Of a DNA stretch of 64,000 bases, positions 59,860 to 64,000 are shown one piece after another. Below the pieces are notes generated by a model. That model did no database searches. It was not told the DNA's origin and saw nothing but the letters and a program-made list of their open reading frames with translations. The stretch comes from Thiogranum sp. (GTDB lineage: Bacteria; Pseudomonadota; Gammaproteobacteria; DSM-19610), in contig JASBSS010000017.1 of NCBI GenBank assembly GCA_030148805.1, positions 1-64,000 of the forward strand, read 5' to 3'. The position numbers were made by a program, and so were the translations under genes. Within the stretch, counting starts at the first letter, position 1; every line of letters begins with the position of its first letter.

Positions 59860-60752
59860 ATCGCCACGGCATCGTGATCGAGGATACCTTTGCCGAGGCC
59901 TTCGGCATGCAGGCCACGCGAGTGATCATCACCGCGCCGGAGCCGCGCTGGGCCCGCGAGGCCGCCGTCTCGATGACCGGCTTCGCCACGTCGGTCATCG
60001 GCTGCGGCGTGGAGGCCGGCATTGAAACCGAACTCGCCCCCGAGGCCACCCCGGACGGACGCCCCGGCGTCTCGGTGCTGCTGTTCGGCATGTCCACCAA
60101 GGCGATCGGCAAGCAGCTGGAGAAGCGCGTCGGACAGTGCGTGCTGACCTCGCCGGGCAGCGCCGTGTACGCCGGCATGTCGGCGGGCGAGCGCGTGGAT
60201 CTGGGGAGGAAGCTGCGCTACTTCGGCGACGGCCATCAGATCTCCAAACTCATCGGCGCCAGACGCTACTGGCGCCTGCCGGTGATGGATGGCGAATTCA
60301 TCTGCGAGGAATCCACCGCTTGCACCGCCGCGGTGGGCGGCGGGAATTTTCTCGTCCTGGCACGCTCGCAGCGCCAGGCCCTGCGTGCCTGCGAACGCGC
60401 CGTGGCGGCGATGCGCCGGCTGGAGAATGTCATCCTGCCGTTTCCCGGCGGCATCGTGCGCTCCGGCTCCAAGGTCGGCTCCAAGTACCCGGCGCTGCCG
60501 GCGTCGACCAATCATCTTTACTGTCCGACCCTGCGCGGCGTGACGGACTCGCGGCTCGCCCCGGAGATCGGCGCGGTACTGGAAATCGTGGTCAACGGAC
60601 TGAGCGACGAAGACGTGCGCCGGGCACTGCGGGTGGGGATCGAATCGGCCTGCGCCGCGGGCCGCGAGAGCGGGGTCGAGCGCATCTCCGCCGGCAACTA
60701 CGGCGGCAAGCTGGGCAAGTTCCACTTCCCGCTGCACGAGGTCATGGCATGA
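59856..60752 (+). CDS. fhcD: Formylmethanofuran:H4MPT formyltransferase (Fhc subunit D)
   Basis: Transfers the formyl group from H4MPT to methanofuran. It has 298 residues, close to archaeal Ftr. It shows VIEDTFAEAFGMQATRVIIT, FATSVIGCGVEAGIE, QCVLTSPGSAVYAGM and PFPGGIVRSGSKVGSKYP, all strongly conserved. Start GTG 59856 gives a GTGA overlap with fhcA, preferred to GTG 59835. Confidence 0.95.
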   Translation: MNRHGIVIEDTFAEAFGMQATRVIITAPEPRWAREAAVSMTGFATSVIGCGVEAGIETELAPEATPDGRPGVSVLLFGMSTKAIGKQLEKRVGQCVLTSPGSAVYAGMSAGERVDLGRKLRYFGDGHQISKLIGARRYWRLPVMDGEFICEESTACTAAVGGGNFLVLARSQRQALRACERAVAAMRRLENVILPFPGGIVRSGSKVGSKYPALPASTNHLYCPTLRGVTDSRLAPEIGAVLEIVVNGLSDEDVRRALRVGIESACAAGRESGVERISAGNYGGKLGKFHFPLHEVMA

Positions 60753-61564
60753 GCCCCATGGTCGTGACGCTGCGCGATCCGCCGGCCCGGCGCATCGATC
60801 TGTCGCCGCTCTCGCCCCAGCGCCTGCAACATCTGCGGCGCGAGGCGATCGGGCGCATCCCGCTGCAGTGCGGCAACCGGCGCTATCTGCTGAGAGATCT
60901 TTTCACCCTCGAAGGCGATGACCCGGGCACGCTGGTCATCCGCAACACCGGCGCCATTCTCGACGGCATCGGCGCGTTCATGCGCGCTGGCCGCATTCGC
61001 GTGGAGGGCGACGCCGGTGACTACGTGGGTCTGGGCATGGCCGGTGGCAGCATCGACGTGCACGGCGATTGCGGCCACTGGCTGGGCAGCGCCATGACGG
61101 CCGGTCGTATCCGCGTCGACGGCGACTGCGGCGATTTCGCCGGCGGGGCCCGCCCCGGGGAGCGGCGCGGCATGGCAGGCGGCACCCTGGTGATACGTGG
61201 CCGCGCCGGCGACCGCCTGGGCGAGCGTATGCGTCGCGGACAGATCCTGGTCACCGGCAGCGTGGGCGACTACTGCGGCGCGCGCATGCTCGCGGGCACC
61301 ATTGCCGTCATGGGCCAGGTCGGCGTGGCGCCCGGTTACGGCATGCATCGCGGTACCCTGCTGCTGCGACAGCCCGCGACGCTGACCGCGACATTCGCCG
61401 ACTGCGGCGTCCACGAGCTGGACTATCTGCGACTGCTGTTCGCCGCCTGGCGCGAACTGGGCCACGGCGGCAGCGCTTTCGCCGACGCCGGCGTGCGCGC
61501 GCGGCGCTACGTCGGCGATCTGGCCACGGGAGGCCAGGGCGAGTTGCTCGTGCCGCCCGACTAG
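60749..61564 (+). CDS. fhcC: Formyltransferase/hydrolase complex subunit C
   Basis: FwdC-related subunit with the repeated G-x-x-x-G right-handed beta-helix. The repeats can be seen as AGDYVGLGMAGGSIDVHGDC, GHWLGSAMTAGRIRVDGDC, GERRGMAGGTLVIRGRAG and GDYCGARMLAGTIAVMG. It has 271 residues and holds the formylmethanofuran channel together with FhcA. ATG 60749 overlaps the fhcD stop by 4 nt. Last gene of fhcBADC. Confidence 0.93.
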   Translation: MSPMVVTLRDPPARRIDLSPLSPQRLQHLRREAIGRIPLQCGNRRYLLRDLFTLEGDDPGTLVIRNTGAILDGIGAFMRAGRIRVEGDAGDYVGLGMAGGSIDVHGDCGHWLGSAMTAGRIRVDGDCGDFAGGARPGERRGMAGGTLVIRGRAGDRLGERMRRGQILVTGSVGDYCGARMLAGTIAVMGQVGVAPGYGMHRGTLLLRQPATLTATFADCGVHELDYLRLLFAAWRELGHGGSAFADAGVRARRYVGDLATGGQGELLVPPD

Positions 61565-61627
61565 GCAACGCCGGCGATAGCGCCATCACGCTTTCGCCCC
61601 CTCGCCCAGCGCCGCGTGCAGTCGTTC

Positions 61628-62911
61628 TCACCGCGCACTGTCCGCCTCCGGGTCGCCGATGGGCGCGGCAAAGGCGTCGGCCACCAGGGTCTCGACGTTG
61701 TCGCCGGTGAGCGCTTGCAGAAAGGCGACCAGGTCCTGCATTTCCGGTGCGCTCAAATTCAAGGGCCGGATGCGCGGGTCCAACCCCGGGTTGGCGTAAC
61801 CCCCCTGGTTGTAGAAACGCACGACCTCAGCCAGCGTCTGCAGGGATCCGTTGTGCATGTAGGGCGCGGTCAGGGCGATGTTTCTCAGCGACGGCGTCTT
61901 GTATTTCCAGCGGTCGGCGGGGTCCAGGGTGACTTCATAGCGGCCCACGTCGCCTTCGCTGGGCGCGCTCACCTTGGCGATGATGTCGCTGTTGACCATG
62001 CGGAACACGCCCGGCGCGAGCTGCACCCGGATGGCGCGGCGCGCGGGCGTCATGGCGGCGTACCAGCCGACGCCGGTGTTGTGGAAGCCGTCGTCGGTGA
62101 ACAGCGCGCTGCTGCGGCCGACGCGGTGGCACGACGCGCAGCCGCCTTTGCCGCGGAACAACTCGTAACCGCGCCGCGCCGCGGCATTCAGAGCCTGGCT
62201 GTCACCGCCATAGCGCCAACGGTCGAAGGCCGAGCCGCCCGAGACCAGCGCCCGGGTATAGGTCGCGAGCGCCGCGCCGATGGTCTCCATGTCCGGCCCC
62301 CGGCCGCCGAAGGCCTGAGCGAACAACCCCCGGTAGTCCGCCAGGTCGGAAAGCTTCCTGATGACTTCGCCCACCGACGGATTGGCCATTTCGTTGTGCG
62401 CCAGCAGCGGCAGCCAGGCCTGTTGTTCCAGACGGGTTTCGCGCCCGTCGTGGAACAAATGACGGAAGTAGCCCACATTGTACAGCGTGGGCGCGTTGCG
62501 CCTGACGATGCGCCCCTCCAGCCCGACCGCCAGCGCCAGCTCGTTGTTGGCGAAGCCCTGTTCCGGCACATGACACATGGCACAGGAGAGGGTGCCGTTG
62601 AGCGACAGGCGGCGGTCGAAGAACAGCTTGCGGCCCAGGGCCAGCGCGGCCGGTGTCGCCGGGTTGTCGGCCGGTACCGGAATCGGCGGCAGGCCAAGCG
62701 GCGGAGCCTGGAAAACCGGCCATAGGTCGCTCGCCCGGGCGCGCTGCGTGCGGGTGTCGAGCGACAACGAGCGGGTGACGTAGTCGTGGCCTTCGTAGCC
62801 TTCTCGGTAATCGCCGCCCGAGTAGCCGTCGCCGGCGGGCGATGCCCGCAGGTGCGCGGCGCACAGCAGCAGGCAACCGGCGCTCAGGGCGGTGATGGCG
62901 CGGCGGCTCAT
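61628..62911 (-). CDS. Di-haem cytochrome c peroxidase/MauG-family protein
   Basis: Periplasmic di-haem c protein of 427 residues with a signal peptide (ITALSAGCLLLCAAHLRAS). The two haem sites are CAMCHVPEQGF and CASCHRVGRSS. The rest fits the CCP/MauG family: LGRKLFFDRRLSLNGTLS, RNAPTLYNVGYFRHLFHDGR, TPSLRNIALTAPYMHNG and LVAFLQALTGDN. It could be a peroxidase or a MauG-like maturation enzyme. It converges on fhcC and follows a paralogue by 23 nt on the same strand. Confidence 0.88.
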   Translation of the reverse strand: MSRRAITALSAGCLLLCAAHLRASPAGDGYSGGDYREGYEGHDYVTRSLSLDTRTQRARASDLWPVFQAPPLGLPPIPVPADNPATPAALALGRKLFFDRRLSLNGTLSCAMCHVPEQGFANNELALAVGLEGRIVRRNAPTLYNVGYFRHLFHDGRETRLEQQAWLPLLAHNEMANPSVGEVIRKLSDLADYRGLFAQAFGGRGPDMETIGAALATYTRALVSGGSAFDRWRYGGDSQALNAAARRGYELFRGKGGCASCHRVGRSSALFTDDGFHNTGVGWYAAMTPARRAIRVQLAPGVFRMVNSDIIAKVSAPSEGDVGRYEVTLDPADRWKYKTPSLRNIALTAPYMHNGSLQTLAEVVRFYNQGGYANPGLDPRIRPLNLSAPEMQDLVAFLQALTGDNVETLVADAFAAPIGDPEADSAR

Positions 62912-62934
62912 GGGCGATCTGCCTCCCCCACCGG

Positions 62935-64000
62935 CTAGGGCGTGCCGTCGGCACGGACAGCGGCGCCGTTGACATCCCCCACCGGCGCCGCCAGGGCATC
63001 CGAGACCAAGGTGGCGACGTCGTCGCCGGTGAGCGATTCCAGGAACGCCACCAGATCGTCCCGCTGCGCCGGCGTCAGCTGCAGCGGTCGGATGCGGGCG
63101 TCCAGACCTTCGTTCGGATAGCCTCCGCGGTTGTAAAAGGCGACCACGTCGCGCAGCGTCGCCAGCGAACCATCGTGCATATAGGGCGCGGTGAGCGCGA
63201 CATTGCGCAGACCCGGGGTGCGGTAACGCCAGCGGTCGGCGGGATCCTGGGTGACCTCGTAGAGACCGAGATCGCCGGGCGTGGCGCCACGCACCGCCTC
63301 GATGACCGAGTCGTCGACGTCGAGATAGACCCCCGGGGCGACCTGCACGCGCCGCTTCGCGGCGGGCTTGCGCATGGCGTTGTACCAGCCCAACCCCGTA
63401 TTGTGCAGATCATTGTCGGTGAACAGCGCGCTGTGCTCGCCGATGCGATGGCAGGAGGCACAACCGGCCTTGCCGGTAAACAACGCGAAGCCGCGTCTGG
63501 CCGCGGCACTGAGCGCCTGTCGCTCGCCCCCGTAATGCCACCGGTCAAACGGCGAATTGCCCGACACCAGGGTGCGCTCGTAACTGGCCAGCGCCTGGCC
63601 GATGGTCTCCATCCCCGGACCCTTGCCGGCGAAGGCGCGCTCGAACAGCCCGGCATAGTCGGGCAGACCGCGGATCCGCTCGATGACGCTGGCAAACGCG
63701 GGATTGCCCATCATGTTATGGGCGAGCAGCGGCCACCAGACCTGGTGTTCGAGCGCATATTCGCGGCCATCGTGGAACAAGCGCCGCTGATAGGCGACGT
63801 TGTAGAGGGTGGGCGCGTTGCGCCGCACCGTGCGCCCCTCGATGCCGACCGCCAGCGCCATCTCGTTGCTGGTGAAACCCTGTTGCGGGATGTGGCACAT
63901 GGCGCACGACAAGGTGTGGTTCAGCGACAGACGGCGGTCGAAGAACAGTTTTCTGCCGAGTTCGACCTTGGCGGCGGTGGGGGGATTGTCAGCCGGGGCG
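62935..64000 (-). CDS. Di-haem cytochrome c peroxidase/MauG-family protein (5' end outside window)
   Basis: Tandem paralogue of the gene at 61628-62911. The start lies beyond the right edge, as the frame is open to 64000. Haem sites are SCAMCHIPQQGFTSN and CASCHRIGEHS. RNAPTLYNVAYQRRLFHDGR and TPGLRNVALTAPYMHDG match the neighbour nearly residue for residue. Over the visible part the two are clearly from a duplication. The 23-nt spacing suggests one transcript. Confidence 0.88.
   Translation of the reverse strand, partial: APADNPPTAAKVELGRKLFFDRRLSLNHTLSCAMCHIPQQGFTSNEMALAVGIEGRTVRRNAPTLYNVAYQRRLFHDGREYALEHQVWWPLLAHNMMGNPAFASVIERIRGLPDYAGLFERAFAGKGPGMETIGQALASYERTLVSGNSPFDRWHYGGERQALSAAARRGFALFTGKAGCASCHRIGEHSALFTDNDLHNTGLGWYNAMRKPAAKRRVQVAPGVYLDVDDSVIEAVRGATPGDLGLYEVTQDPADRWRYRTPGLRNVALTAPYMHDGSLATLRDVVAFYNRGGYPNEGLDARIRPLQLTPAQRDDLVAFLESLTGDDVATLVSDALAAPVGDVNGAAVRADGTP

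Overview
The window is a high-GC (about 65-68% by eye) chromosomal segment that looks gammaproteobacterial: Nuo complex I genes of the short NuoA/NuoB type, MlaA, GlgX, an LpxL-type acyltransferase, and the tpiA-secG-tRNA-Leu order. No phage, plasmid or insertion-sequence genes are visible.

Layout. (1) 1-1.2 kb: start of a nuo operon (nuoA, nuoB, partial nuoC, minus strand) with a good sigma-70 promoter. (2) 1.4-8.5 kb: a surface-modification block with three related sulfotransferases, a glycosyltransferase-like protein, an LpxL-like acyltransferase, an ELM1-like protein and a 2-oxoglutarate oxygenase. (3) 8.5-20 kb: periplasmic binding protein, MlaA lipoprotein, alpha/beta hydrolase, 6-phosphogluconate dehydrogenase, GlgX, a DUF481 outer-membrane protein and an MscK-type channel. 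This part ends in a 25-copy heptamer array and a pure A/T palindrome. (4) 20-24.1 kb: egtD, tRNA-Leu(GAG), secG, tpiA, and a TrpD2-like/Rieske pair. (5) 24.1-24.3 kb: a strong candidate Rsm/CsrB-type small RNA on the minus strand. (6) 24.4-30.1 kb: alkaline phosphatase, then an accessory patch with a low-GC PD-(D/E)XK protein, a zinc-ribbon gene split by a stop, three lipoproteins, a RelE toxin remnant and a short-chain dehydrogenase.

(7) 30.1-61.6 kb: one contiguous C1-oxidation region. It starts with a regulator divergent from an NAD-dependent formate dehydrogenase operon (fdsG-fdsB-fdsA-fdhD-fdsD). A sigma-54 activator follows, heading a string of pterin and methanofuran genes. Then come methanofuran and pABA genes (mfnD, mfnF, pabB, mfnE). 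Next is a minus-strand operon mptG-mtdB-orf-mch-orf-orf-fae-PTPS, divergent from fhcB-fhcA-fhcD-fhcC. Together these encode formaldehyde -> methylene-H4MPT (Fae), methenyl-H4MPT (MtdB), formyl-H4MPT (Mch), formylmethanofuran (FhcD), formate (FhcABC) and CO2 + NADH (Fds), plus many cofactor-biosynthesis steps. Genes overlap or abut nearly everywhere, so they appear to be a few long co-transcribed units. (8) 61.6-64 kb: two tandem di-haem cytochrome c peroxidase (MauG/CCP) genes, the second cut by the window edge.

The most notable regulatory observation is that the mptG/fhcB divergent region carries two opposed -24/-12 (sigma-54) promoters with palindromic CTGTGACAG sites between them. The only sigma-54 activator in the window lies in the same C1 region. 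No methane monooxygenase, methanol dehydrogenase or other formaldehyde-producing enzyme is visible here, so the C1 source is unknown.
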